A stretch of DNA of 64,000 nt from Mesocentrotus franciscanus (lineage: Eukaryota > Echinodermata > Echinoidea > Camarodonta > Strongylocentrotidae), in contig CP137671.1 of NCBI GenBank assembly GCA_037976565.1, forward strand, positions 12,147,669 through 12,211,668, in the 5' to 3' direction. How positions within the stretch are numbered: the first letter of the stretch is position 1; each line of letters starts with the position of its first letter. Shown here piece by piece: positions 1 to 12,262 of the stretch. Position numbers and translations under genes: made by a program. The notes under the pieces are model-generated. The model made no database searches and was not told the origin of the DNA. It saw nothing but the letters and a program-made list of their open reading frames with translations.

Positions 1-931
1 CACCCTCACACGATATTAGGAGAGGCACTAGGTGAACAGGCCTACTTCGAATGATGCTCGGCTTGTTTTATCTTACATTTTCCTTTCTCTTTCAAAGGGA
101 GGAGCAATTATACAACTCCACGTGCACTACAAATAAACTACATGACAGCAGTCTAACGTTGAATAATCATGAACTGGAATAATATGTAAACAATGAAACA
201 TTTGTCGTACATGACGTAATTAGTATCTATGCCTGATCTCATACACTGGTAGACTTTTTACTTATTGATATTTGAATATTTAGCGACGAAGTTCCTCCGT
301 GTATACTATTTATTCAAATTATTTCTTATCAAAATATTATCATGTAATGCGAATGTAGATAAAATGTTTGGTGTACCTTGTACGCGGACAGGGTTTAACG
401 ATCTTGAACAGTATGTCACTTGAGATATGTATTTTTCAAACTACATGGTTTGATTACATTGATTTGATTCAAACAGGTCGTACAACCCATGAACTGCAAT
501 TATGGACTCCTGATTAGTGAATTACGCGGTGCTCTTGTTAGAAACTCGGTTGTAATCGGTTTCGCCATTTTTGTATTTCTCTCTCGTCACTATGAAATTG
601 CGAGTGGTGAATAAGTAGTGAACTCGACTAATCAAATTATTTTCCTCCTTCTTATACATTTTTTTTTCTTCAAAATATGTGGATTTTTCTTCCAATTATG
701 CTTACTTTTATATCAGGAAACGCCACTCGCCGTCTCATATTTCATTTATTTCCTATATCGCCATAGTTCAAGTATTTACTTTCAGTATTTAGAGGCGATC
801 AATTTTAAATTCTATTATTTTAATACGTAAGGGAAGACCAATGTATATGTTAACCTCCATGATAGAGTAATATTAAATTCCTTTTGAATTTTACTAATTT
901 AATTTCCATCGAATAAACTTTTATCGAAATT
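1..931. other. AT-rich non-coding stretch
   Basis: I see no gene, repeat family or RNA here. Open frames are short and AT-driven. LINE-derived sequence begins immediately after it. Confidence 0.5.
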
Positions 932-1764
932 GAAAATAATAAGGACAAAAACATAGTTATCGGTGCTATATATGGAATTCCAAACAACCACCACCTTGAA
1001 TCGTTTTATGACAGTTTAGAAACATTCTTGAATATACTATCTCAAGAAAATACGGAAGTATATTTAATAGGCGACTTTAATGAACACATATTGCCTTCCC
1101 TACAAGGCAACAATGTTTCAACTCTCAATTGAAAACGCGTTTTAAAAACAAGGATGCTGAAAATATAGTGCATCGAAAAGTAAATTTTGACAATATCCAA
1201 TACTTCAAAAACAGCCTCATAAATGAAGAATGGGAAGAGATTTATGGAATAAAAGATGTGGAACTGTTGATTACTAAAGGAATAAAGACTTTTATCAAGA
1301 AAAGAAATCAACTATCTATTCGCAGTCCGTCGGTTCGAAACCCTTAATAATTATTAAAAATACCGCAATGTGTTAATTAACATAATAAGAAATTCGCGAA
1401 AAAACATTATTCACAACTAGAAAAAAATTAAAGGCAATATGAAATCAACATGGAATAGAACAAATGAAATTATTGAAAAAGCAAATCACTCAAATACCAC
1501 AAAATGTTATAAAAATGGTCGTGAAATCGCGGACCCTAATGAGGCGGCAAATTTGTTGAATTCATACTTTATTATAAAAAGCCCTAAACTATCAAATTTG
1601 ATAGAAATATTACACAATTTACACGATTTCTTGTTAACCCTTCTGAAAAGAGTTTTTTTTTCTCGAGTCAACTGATACTACTTAAGAAAATTATTGGCTT
1701 GATAAGTACTCTTCTGGAGTTTGCTCAAATTTGCTTAAAATTGCGAAGGTTATTCCTATAACTA
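932..1764 (+). pseudogene. LINE remnant, endonuclease to start of reverse transcriptase
   Basis: This is the 5' part of a decayed non-LTR retrotransposon. At 932-1100 the translation reads like the end of an exonuclease/endonuclease/phosphatase domain, with an IVIGAIYGIPNN stretch and the conserved LIGDFN motif. At 1140-1290 and 1439-1600 it matches the linker between endonuclease and reverse transcriptase, with a FxxSLxxEEWEEIY pattern and then TWNRTNEI and LLNSYF. At about 1715-1764 it reaches LLKIAKVIPI, the usual entry to the RT domain. Several frame changes and stops separate these pieces, so nothing is functional. The RT is then cut by a SINE-like insertion and resumes at about 1960. 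The style fits the CR1/L2/Jockey groups, but I cannot choose among them. Confidence 0.75.
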
Positions 1765-1959
1765 GGCGTTGTGGCGTGCGCCTGTAATCCAGCTAACAGT
1801 GGAAGTTACAAACTGATTCAGCCGAGGACGCAGGTTCGAAACTGAGTCACGTCTTTCGGATGGTGACGTTAAAAGGTCAGACGTAAATAATCATATCTGA
1901 TTGATACACGTCTGTAAAAACCCAATCACACACACACACTATATATATATTTTTTTTAT
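1765..1959 (+). repeat. SINE-like element inserted in a LINE
   Basis: This block interrupts the RT reading of the surrounding LINE: AKVIPI ends at about 1764 and RLYAFL resumes at about 1966. It starts with GTGGCGTGCGCCTGTAATCC (1771-1790), which resembles the A-box region of 7SL RNA and Alu. A pol III B-box-like GGTTCGAAAC follows at 1833-1842. The 3' end is a CA then TA microsatellite, a common SINE tail. The region between the boxes does not look like 7SL. Confidence 0.55.
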
Positions 1960-3130
1960 TAATGTACAATCGACTATATGCATTTCTAACTATATAAATA
2001 CAATCTTTTAGATCTCTATCAATATGGCTTTAGAAATAATCACTTCACCGATCTTGCCCTGGTCCAATTATATGATAACATTAATACATTAAATAAAAAT
2101 GAACATATCATTGGTGTAGTTATGGACCTGAGTAAGGCTTTTGATACTTAAGATCACGGGATTCTAATTCACAAATTGCAACATTATGGTTTCAGAGGCA
2201 CCATACTCTCCTGGTTCCTGGACTACTTATCCAATAGACACCAATTCGTAGTATACAACTCTAAATCCTCATATATCAAAACATAACGAGCGGCGTACCC
2301 CAATGATCAATATTAGGCCCATTTCTATTTGGCATCAATAATATTTCAAACTCCTCCACTAATATATGCTATACGCCGATGGCACTACCATCTTTTGTTC
2401 TCATTCTGAGATTAATGCACTAGTGAATAAAATTAACAAGGAACTCCAAAAGGTCTCATTTGGTTTAAGAGCAATAATTTATCTCTAAATATACAAAAGA
2501 CAAATTTCATGCATTTTTATAAAGCACATGTAGGCAACGATTTACTTATGTTTAAAGTTTCACTAAATCAGGTTCCACCCCCTCAGTGATATGTTAATGC
2601 TAACTAGACATATTCATTTATACACAACCCGTAACACAAATAATTACCACTTAAATCATCCCAAAACTTTATTAGCACACAGATCTATCCGACATACCAG
2701 CCCTGACATATGGAACTCGCTACCAGATGCAACAAAATTACGCACTTCTCTCTATTCCTTCAAGAGCCGCAAAAAGTACCTCCTTATTAGCAGTATGACT
2801 CTGAACGCAAATAAAATAATACATGTATCTTCTCCCCCTCCCCCTCTCTCTCTTCTCTCTCTTTCCCTCTATATCCCCTCCTCTCTCCCTCTAAATCTCT
2901 ACTTCCTGCAATTTCACCCCTAACTCTTACTTTCTGCCTAATTCTCTTTATCTCTTCAGCAAAGCCATCACCTTTTATCGCTCTATTTACCACCTCCTTC
3001 TGTCATCTTTTCATACATCTTTTTAAGTCCCATCCCAACTTCAATTTTGCATACAGGAATTATTATTAAGTTTTAAAAAGGATTACCACGCCTTCAATCC
3101 TAGCTTATGTGGTAATCCTTCTTCTTGATT
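1960..3130 (+). pseudogene. LINE remnant, reverse transcriptase and 3' end
   Basis: This continues the LINE from 932-1764. At 2010-2270 the translation carries RT landmarks: LDLYQYGFR, then VVMDLSKAFDT followed by a stop, then DYLSNRHQFV. A degraded GxPQGSxLGP/YADG region follows at 2280-2400. At 2591-2780 is the C-terminal segment typical of these LINEs, with TTRNTNNYHL, SPDIWNSLPD and FKSRKKYLL. Stops and frameshifts make it non-functional. A 12-bp perfect stem at 3078-3120 lies in what would be the 3' untranslated region. Confidence 0.75.
2834..2890 (+). repeat. Pyrimidine-rich (TC) simple repeat
   Basis: A run of C and T dominated by CTCTCT and CCCTC, within the LINE 3' region. Confidence 0.8.
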
Positions 3131-4996
3131 ATTTTATGTTAGTATTACCATATTTATATTTATCGTTGATGATGTATTATTTAAAGAATTTGTTTATCAC
3201 CATGATTTTTGTTATAATTAGTTTGTAACTTTAGCAAAAGACCATGAAGATTTTAAAAAAAGAGGAAATAAAGAAAAAAGAAAGCTAATAAGAGTTCCAA
3301 AGGCATGAATAAGGAAACACATGTTATACTGATACTTTATGGTTAGTGTAATGCTCAAGTTATTCGTGCTTAACTTATTTAATATCATTCCCCATTGGGT
3401 CTCACACAAATTGTACACAACCTCCAAAAAATAATCCATTGATTCCATTGTAATTTCTGTACAAAAATCTATTATGCATATCAAATTTAATATTTAGTTT
3501 TATCTTACATGAAAATGAAAGGTGTCATCCTTCCAAGACATGCATAATCTATATTCGTCTTATTGTAGATTCGCATTAGTACGTGGTTGTTAGTCTAAAA
3601 GCTTAGAGGTCTACATTCACGCCGTGTCACGCTGCGAGTCTAAATCAAATAATGCCTTTATATTCCACATGCAATTTGTTTTCTTCTACTTCTTCTTATT
3701 CTGATAATCTTCTAAATGGCTATGCAGTCTAACATTAATGGTGGGATCTCTTACCTGAAATGCAGCATGACATCATAACAATACCCACACATGTCCCGAG
3801 AAGCGATCGTCGAGTCTCCATCTTGGTCGTGAGAAGTCAGGTCGTAGTTGACTGTGTAGTGTTAGCCAAATAGTATAGTTTATACGTATCTCAATTTCAT
3901 TTTTAAACAATGTGGTGGTGTAATTTTGACATTGTCGGCTCATTCATTTACTGAGCATGCAGTTTTTCGACGTGAAAAAAGCTCTTCGAAGCTTGTGTCT
4001 AAAATTACTGAAATTAGACATCTGTCAGTATATCTTGTTCTAAATGAATACGTATGGATACAGTAAGACGAATTGTGTGTGTTGGTTGTTTGTTTTGTTA
4101 TATCAGAGTTGCGCAGTTACGTGTATGCGCAGACATGGGTACTGCGCAAACATGGGCACTCTAGCCATAATAGGTTGCTTAACCGAATTCAGGGGAGTCT
4201 TGGCCATGAACGATTTCTGGGGGAGCTCTTTTAATCTTGAAGTTTTTATTTTGATTTATTTTTGTTGGTTGATGTATCCTTTATATTTTCAAATATACAT
4301 TTAAGCATTAGACTTAAGAAGATTTAAACTTTTGGAACCCCCTTAGAAATGCTCCAGATCATAGATACTGTATTTTAGTACATAGGATTGTCATCATTTA
4401 GCTATTTTTAGGCAAAAAGGGTGTTATACAGTTTGGTGCTTTAGCGATTGACCGTCGGTATTGACATGATTCTTTTCACTGCTCTCTGTTTTTTTTTTTT
4501 TTTTTGCTTCTTGAATAATTTGGAAGCTTTCCTAAGTACTCTGTAATTTGTAAACAGTTAAATATTATACTATAATCACGTCTGTTTATTTGGCGGATAA
4601 CGATTAAAATTATACATCCTTGGTAATATAAATGTATTTCTGTTTGTACGCATCCTTATTCATTTTATCTAAGAATATGAAATTCGCATTGGAATTTATA
4701 GGTCTAATTTCATGCTTTGTATAAATGTAAAATGCTATTCTCAAACCGAATGGTTCATATTCGGGGAATTCATTTGCATGGCTCTACCTGCATGATCCGA
4801 TTATCCAGTTTAACTGAAAGATTGTTCGTTTGTGTTTGGGGGAGGGGCTGGGGTAAGACGTGTAGTCGTATTTCATATCATTGAGCAAGAGTTCGGATTG
4901 TTATTCTGATGGATTATGGTGGAAATTGAAATAAAGCACTTCATCATCTGAACACACAAGATGACCAATAAAGTTTCCTGTTTGACTCATTTCATC
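3131..4996. other. Non-coding stretch, nothing recognised
   Basis: Only short AT-rich frames occur here. A small local duplication around TGCGCAxACATGGG lies at about 4127-4157 and a poly-T run at 4489-4505. I recognise no gene or repeat family. Confidence 0.5.
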
Positions 4997-5130
4997 AAGA
5001 GAGAGAGAGAGAGAGAAACGGAAAGAGAGAAAGAGAAAAGGAGAAAGAAAAAATAAAGTAATGGAAAGAGAGAAATATAGTTAGAAAGAGAGAAAGAAAG
5101 AAAGAGAAAGAAAGAGAAAGAGAGAGACCA
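4997..5130 (+). repeat. GA-rich simple repeat
   Basis: Purine-only tract of GAGA and GAAA units broken by a few other bases. It is an ordinary microsatellite-like region. Confidence 0.85.
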
Positions 5131-7501
5131 AAGCTCCAGCACAGTTCAATGCAACATAATTTATTCGTCTTGTAAAAAATTCAACATGAAATCTATCGTT
5201 TATTGATTTATAGTAACTGCACAGACACTTGAACTTGAGACCCACGCGTTCGCGGTTAATAATTATCAATGATTAACTTCATCAGCAGACATTATGTACC
5301 TGCTAAATGCACATTAAAAATATGAACCATAAGAACGGCTCCTGAAGGGGCGTTTTATTTGCATTGTTTATCTGAAGTGTTTTACAGAAAACGTTTTTCC
5401 AGTATTTGATACCCGCTACAAAGGTTTCAGACAGAATGCTACTTCTCTTGCCACTTTGGGTTCATTCATGTTTAATCAAAGGCTAAATACATTCTTTTAG
5501 CATGTGTTATTGAAAGGGGAAGTTCACTCTGATACTAAGTTGGTTAAATCACAAGCAGACAAATGAGTGAACCAGATCAAGGGAAGTTTGAGGGAATACC
5601 ATAAAACTAAAAAAGTTATTCCGTTTTGTTAAAGGTGTAATCGACAAAACGAAAGTCGGTTACTCCGTGACGCACCTTTCAAGCATCTTTCCCGTTTGCT
5701 TTGTACCGAAAGTTTCAGCGATTTAGATTTTCTTTGTTGTCGATGACGGATTAGGTCTATTTCATCAACATCAAGGGATTTTGTTAATCATAACTATGTA
5801 ATTTGTAGGTGATTCTCTGAATACAATTTTGGTAACGTTTATAATTTTCCCCTACACAACAGCTCCTCGAAAGGGACATCACGAAGTTAACAATTTGAAT
5901 TCAATGAATTGCAACTTTTAGTAGGACACAATTTTCTTATTCCTTATCGGATTTCGTTCAAAGTGTTAATGATCTGTTTCTCTAGTTCAAATAAAACCGA
6001 TTTAAAGGCAGTAAGTCCCTTATGCACTCTTGAGCAAAGTCAGTGCCACTTGGCGGGATTTTAATTCTTCAGATATCGTGTGTGAATTTTATAGTCATAG
6101 GTTCTGAAACTTATTTGTAATAAATTAAAATCTAGCTCTGCTTTCACTCGTTGCACACTATATTGCAGAATTAATTTTGAATTACGTACGAATATTTTTC
6201 GAGTCTAGAAAAATAAATATATGGAATTCAATATTCAAAGTGTATTCGTTGAAAGCCAGTTTCCATTTGCTTCATTTGGTTGGAGGCTTTTTAATATACC
6301 ACTGGATTCATGGAACTCCACGTTTTTAGTTCTACTAAAGGAACAACCATCTTTAATTTCAGGATGGACTTTAGTCTTTTAACCGTTCCCTTCTGCTCCA
6401 TCTCTATCTCTCTCTCTCCCCCTCTGTATATATGTATATTATGTATACATAAATATATATTTATGTGTGTGTGTGTGTATCCTGGACTCACTTGACTGAA
6501 GTTTCTAGGTATTGTACGTTTCATACTAATTACAAATGAACGGTTCATTAAAAAAAAACAGAGTAAACCTCTACTCTGTATAGTCTGCGGGTTACCATAA
6601 TTTATAACTTGCCCATGCATAAGCAATATGAAGAAATGACTCGTGCATTTTGTCAAAAATTGGTCACAAATTGGTCACAAATTCTTTCTTTTTTTAATTT
6701 AAACAAAATATTTTCCAAAAGTTCACGCAAAAGCACAATGGCAAAATCACATTCAAACAAGACTTTTATCGAGTTACTGTGACATACTGCAGCACAAACA
6801 TGTAAACACCATCGATCAGACATGTTTTTTTTTAATAGAAGTTTTATAAGACCTAAAGTATGAAGAACAAGAATATCCAAAAAATGCTTCCACATTGAAT
6901 CCAGTGAGAAAATTATTAAATCAATTTAAATTGAACCGTGTGTTATGCTGATCATTTGTCCAGTGACGTAAATCCGTTCGGAGAGGGGGGATGGGAAAAA
7001 ATCGCAATCAGGCGCCCACATTCCTCCCGCGAACACACATACACACTTTTTACCTAAAAGCTCACATTCGGTATCCCCCAAAATGGATAATCAATCTCTT
7101 TCAGGTACAGTATGTACTACCACGAGCGACAAAAAGTGCTCCAATTTTCATGGAAAAAAATAATCGCGCAACTAAAAAAAACGTGGGCAATGTCAAATCT
7201 CATGTTTGTTTTGAGGACATGTCCCGCACTCCGTCATCTATTATTATATTTTGATACTTTTCCATTTAAATCAAAAAAAAAGTGTACATTGTCTTACCAG
7301 CATAGTGGATGTATTAGCAATTTCACATTGTTTTTTTAAATATTAGAATTGTAATGTTATTTAGATATTGGGAGTTGAATGTATGTTTCCCGATCACACT
7401 ATTTAGAAAATAATAATTATATAGAAAATATTTATATTAACACAACAAATCCTTAGAAACGTTACGTATCTACACAATAATTCTATTATTGACATATATT
7501 T
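5131..7501. other. Non-coding stretch with a short microsatellite
   Basis: No coding region is supported. At 6394-6480 there is a TCTCTC tract, then a TATATG/TA tract, then a TG run, which form one compound microsatellite. Open frames around 6291-7339 show no recognisable domain. Confidence 0.5.
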
Positions 7502-7505
7502 TTAA

Positions 7506-7882
7506 AGGGATCCGGTAACTTTGTCTCAGATTCTGAAACAAAATTGTGGATTTAGCTCATGATGCAATGATAATCATAAACCTTTAGGTCAGTCAGGAAC
7601 CCCATGACTTTTACAAGCTGATCGCCTGTCTGATTATCAAGATATTTATGATTGGAATTACAAATTTTGAAAACCATTCGCCTGATGGTTTTCATAACAC
7701 TATAGTCTACTAGGGAAAACGAGTATGGTAAAACCGGTCAATCAAAGATTTTTACTTTTTTGAGGCACTTCTTGATCATTTTGAAGCGCAATTTTTTTAG
7801 GGCTTCATTATTACACCATATCACAGACACTAATAACATGTAGGGCCGTGTATCTCAGATTTAACACTGTTAAACGATCCCT
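7506..7882. mobile_element. TTAA-flanked inverted-repeat element (MITE)
   Basis: The block starts TTAA-AGGGATCCGG and ends ACGATCCCT-TTAA, giving a short terminal inverted repeat (AGGGATC) with a TTAA on each side. TTAA target duplication is characteristic of piggyBac-type transposition. There is no transposase reading frame, so it would be non-autonomous. Confidence 0.6.
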
Positions 7883-7886
7883 TTAA

Positions 7887-9418
7887 ATGATAAAAGTAAG
7901 ATTCGACAACGCGATACCAACTCTAATGTTAGTAGGTGAGAAAAAAAGAACCATTGGATATCATGATGTACATGAAAATGGTATTGTTGGTGTGTTGAGG
8001 GCGTGAGTAACAATAGCGTAGGAGAGAGCATTCAGTGCAAGAGTTTAAGTGATTTTGTTTTTCGTTCACAAAGGATGTAGGCCTACATAGCGAGTGGTTT
8101 TTACACTTCCAAGTGATAATGAGTTGTAGGTGAAGGTCGTTACTGCATACAATATCCCGACGCCAATGATAACTTAAAAGCGAGTGGTGGTATTACGTAT
8201 ATTGAATACGTATGGGATGATAGCAGACACATACCGATCGACGAGACGAACCGAATAATTAACAACATGTTCAAAGAGTGTCATGTCCGAGGGTTACTTC
8301 TTCGTTAGACCAGCTCTTGATTCAAGGACATATGCATGTCAATCATGCACGTCAATCATACACTTGTTTCGTATGCATTTATTAAAAGTGATCCACTGGA
8401 TTATAATCAATCCATGCTGTTCTGTCTGTATCAATTAAAACATCTGCATTCATATCTGTTCACAGAGTTTTTATCATTGACGCGGGCGATTCCGAATAAA
8501 GCCGAAAATAATTTGTTTGGCTTCCTCGTAAGTCATCAGTTACACAGTCGCTTGTACCCAGGAGCTTGAAGACCAAGAGAAGTTCTTAAGGAATTATCTA
8601 AGGTAAAAAAGTAGCAGGCATCTACCCACAACAGATGTAATGGTCTGGCAAACATTGCCGTGCCTATAATGGAATAGCACTTGCTGCCACTCGATGATGT
8701 CCATATGTTCAGGATAAAATTGGGCGGGACTAGATTCCCTCTATCCCTAATCTTACATCAAAACGTGCTTGAGAAGCAACATGGATTCTATCTGCCTAAA
8801 TTGATGGATCGAAATTACTGTGTAAGTTAATTTTTAACCGAAGGAGACGGCAAGATTTCGCACACCCTATTCACTCGCACACCCTATAAAGAAAGAATTC
8901 ATACAATCTGACAGTTTTATTCATCAATTTGTATCTCTTCGTCTTCATACAGTGCCCTAAAGATTGCATCAAATGTTAAATAATATTGATGGAGATAAAT
9001 TGGATTAAAGGACATTAACCAATCAAAATGGAGCTTATATTTCTTTTATATTTTATGCAAAATTAGATGCCTATGTTTACATATTAACTGATATTTTGTT
9101 TAAAAGTGAGTTATGAAGGTCAACTGTATTTTAAAAGGTTTCTGTGTAGTATCGTCGACATTTCTTTGTTTTTTATTTGTTTTGTTTAAAAAATGTATCA
9201 TAATGAATTTCAATACATGCAACATCAAGAAAAAGCCATACATGACGCAATTGGCAGTGTTAAAGAACAATGTAGGAAAAAAATATTTTGTATACGAATG
9301 TCTGCAAAAGTTCAATTAGGTTTAATTTTGGTCAGACATGTGACTACGAAATGTTGCGTGACCTTGCACTAGATTGTCTGATTGTGGCGCTAAAATCATT
9401 AAAAGAATAAAATCCCAA
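7887..9418. other. Non-coding; its 3' part starts duplication unit 1
   Basis: I find no gene. From about 8560 to 9240 the sequence is repeated, diverged, at about 34535-35850. This marks the left edge of the oldest segmental duplication unit. Short frames at 8336 and 9113 have no recognisable features. Confidence 0.5.
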
Positions 9419-9562
9419 CCAGGTACCCATTAACTACGCCTGGGTGGAGAGTGGCAAATGTAAATTAAAGTTTTGACAAAGGACAATAGCATCGCGGCGT
9501 CATTCGCACCGCGAACCATGTGATCCATAGTCAGGTGACGTATTCCCTAGACCACGACACCT
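9419..9562 (-). repeat. tRNA-type SINE, minus strand
   Basis: Read on the minus strand this gives a GTGGTCTAGGGAATACG A-box-like start. A CATTTGCCACTCTCCACCCA body follows, ending in GGGTACC. The same body occurs, in plus orientation, in the SINE copies at 29.3, 46.3 and 54.0 kb. The B-box area is degraded. Confidence 0.6.
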
Positions 9563-9585
9563 CTACAACACCAATGCAACATTAA

Positions 9586-10996
9586 GGCCACGGTCTCATC
9601 CGACCCGCGTATACGTGGCGAGGGGTCCACGTAGAGATTTGGGGGTTGTACGTGGCCCTACGCGGGTGGCCCGCGCGCACTATGCCCATAACATCAAGCT
9701 ACCTGACCCCGGCGTAGCCTTATTTTCCTACTTGGAGAAAATTTGGTCTGCGATGAGGCCAAAAAAAAAAAATCATTTGGTTGTCCTCGACCGCCCGCTC
9801 CTCATTTTCGGCCCGCTCGTATTTTTTTTTTTTAGATTTTTTTTTTTTTTTTTAAAGAATATACATTTATTTTGGAGCAATTTTAAACACCAAACATACC
9901 ATTTTATGCATGTTGCAAGGATCAAAATGTGTCCCGTCGCCAATTTGGTCCTTTTAGTACGCAATTATGTCTTTAATAGAGAAGAGGAGGGAGTTTTCGG
10001 CCGGGTGGCAGTTTTCGGTGGGTCCGTTGTATACGTGGTAAAATCACTTTAAAATACATAGCATAATACACATATCACACACATACAAAACATATCAGAG
10101 TCACAGGAGAACCACATTTGCAATAGAAAATGTATCCTTAAATATCACATTTTAGCGATGTAATCGGCAGTCCCGCTACCTGAATCTGAAAAATCGAATA
10201 TCTTACGCGTGTCTGTAAGGAAGATGGGTACCAAAACCTGAGCTGTATTTCAAGTATTTTTCAGATTTAGATCACTATTTTTCGTGTATCGCAAGATCAA
10301 TAGTGTCTCCCCGCACGTATTAAATCATTGCAGTCGGATCACCACATGCACAAGGGATAGTTTTTGGCGCCTCGAGCTCTGGCGTGGGATACCTGCTCCG
10401 GCCGCACGAACAAACGACGCGCGGGCGAACGAACGACGCGCGTGCGCGCTCCTATAGACGTACGTACGTTTTACATAAAGACGAAAACTGCCTCGCTATA
10501 GCCGAAAACTACCTCCGAAACAGCGAAAATGAAAATGAATATTGACATGGCAATTCATGATTTTTGGTCGGGATTCTTTTGTGTTTAAATAATAATAATA
10601 TTGGCTTCATGATTTGAACAAAAATGAAAATAAATAGGAAGATATGAGTCCATATGAAGAAGAAAAAAAAAAAAAAAAATCCGCCCGCCCGCCCCTACTC
10701 CAGAAAAGCAATCGAGGACAACCAAACAACTTTTTTTTTTGGCCTGATTTGTCGCGGCTACCACGTGGCGTGTACATGGGTGGTGCGTGGGTGGGGGCAC
10801 GTGGGGGTACCTGGGTAGTACTTGCAATTTTTTTTATTTTTTTTGCAGGGTATATAAGCATTTTCTGCCTCGACCGGACGCAGGTGATGTCCCCACTCCC
10901 AGGGAGAATTTTTCCACGCAGACAAAACGGCCACGTATTGAAATTCACTGCCCTACATGTGCGCTACGCTAACGTGGGGTCAGATGAGACCATGGC
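9586..10996. mobile_element. 1.4-kb TTAA-flanked, GC-rich non-autonomous element
   Basis: TTAA sits on both sides (9582-9585 and 10997-11000). The ends are imperfect inverted repeats: GCCACGGTCTCATCCGACCC at the left matches the reverse complement of the right end with three differences. Internal arms are also inverted: GGTTGTCCTCGA near 9779-9790 pairs with TCGAGGACAACC near 10712-10723. The element is far richer in G+C than its surroundings and carries long poly-T tracts. Open frames inside it (e.g. 9615-10052 and 10644-11000) are low-complexity and I do not call them genes. It looks piggyBac-like by target site only. Confidence 0.6.
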
Positions 10997-11000
10997 TTAA

Positions 11001-12262
11001 TGCATCGTTCCTGTCAGTGGCGGATCGAGACTGAGAACGTCAGTTGGGAAATTTCAATACAACCGGCCCACTTTACCTATCAGATACGAATCGACAGACC
11101 CTCAGACCTCAAAACGACCAGCCCTCAAGCCAAAAGTATCGAGCGGGCCTTGGGGAACACTCCCCAAAACTACCCATGGCCAGCCTGTCACTTCCTATGA
11201 GTGGCGTAACATGGGTTCAGCCATTGACGTTATCATCCAAAGGTATTACCATATCGAGAAGTGTGGGAAAGGGTCGTTCCATATTCTTTCCCCTTTCCTT
11301 TTCCCCATGTTTCTTTCAATCTCTACCTCTCTCTCTCTCCCTCTGTTTATTTTCTTTTTTTTCCCCTTCTTTTTCGCTAATGGATTGGGGGAGACATGGA
11401 ATGGGAATGTGAATGACATTTTCTTATATTACCCATTGAAACAAGATTCATCAGCTAGAAACTATTCTAATCACTGCTACCTGTCTACAAAGTGTAGTCA
11501 AAATCTAGGTCGTTTACAAAGGTTGATGGAAAGCGAAAGGCCCATCATTTATTCAAACCAGGGTTGGTAAATATGTCCCGTCGTCAGTAATGATAAGTTC
11601 AAGCCTTTTTTTCTTCTTTACGTTTTCAGTGGAAAACCTCTTAAACCAATCATTGCCTTGACAGTTTCCTTACCTCATAATGTGCTGATACGAGTGATGA
11701 ATGAGGGATTTTTATATTTCCCACTTAGCGAAAAAGAAAAAAGGCAGGCGCCAGTCAAACTCCAAATTATCTTCATAATATGTTTGCTATGTAGAGCCAG
11801 AAAGACAACCCCGATCAGAGTCATTTTGAGTTTCAAATTTCGATCATTATCCTTTATTTTTGTTATCATCTTCGGATACTAAATTACTGAGTCATGTTGG
11901 TGTTTATCCACCAATAGATATATTTCCTACTCTACCAATGTCTTGATTCCTGCGATCTTATCTTTGGTACGACATGTTTGCCAGTTTTTCCATCTTAATT
12001 TCGGAATCGTAATGGCATTGACATTTTAAATGGTCACCAAATTAAGAACGATCAACCATTAACAAGTAAAGCTAATAGAATAACTTTCAGTACATGAGAC
12101 AGCGTTAATGTTCCTTGTTTGCTAAATCGCCATTCTCTTAATATCGTTTCTACATACTCTGCAGGAATCCATATATTTAAACGTCTCAGTGCGATTCTCG
12201 AGATCAAATGTAAAAGGATTTAAAGGAGCATGACATAGGTAGGTCGATTTTTTTACGTAGAA
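11001..12262. other. Non-coding stretch upstream of a receptor pseudogene
   Basis: I see no supported gene. A pyrimidine-rich patch lies at 11278-11372. Short frames at 11000-11570 and 11658-11882 have no recognisable motifs. Confidence 0.45.

Noticed and set aside
4044..4304. An 86-codon Cys- and Phe-rich frame
   Set aside because: No signal peptide pattern, domain or conserved copy; probably chance.
9615..11000. Several overlapping frames of 80-145 codons
   Set aside because: They lie in the GC-rich TTAA-flanked element, are low in complexity (poly-Lys/Phe from A/T tracts) and show no domain.
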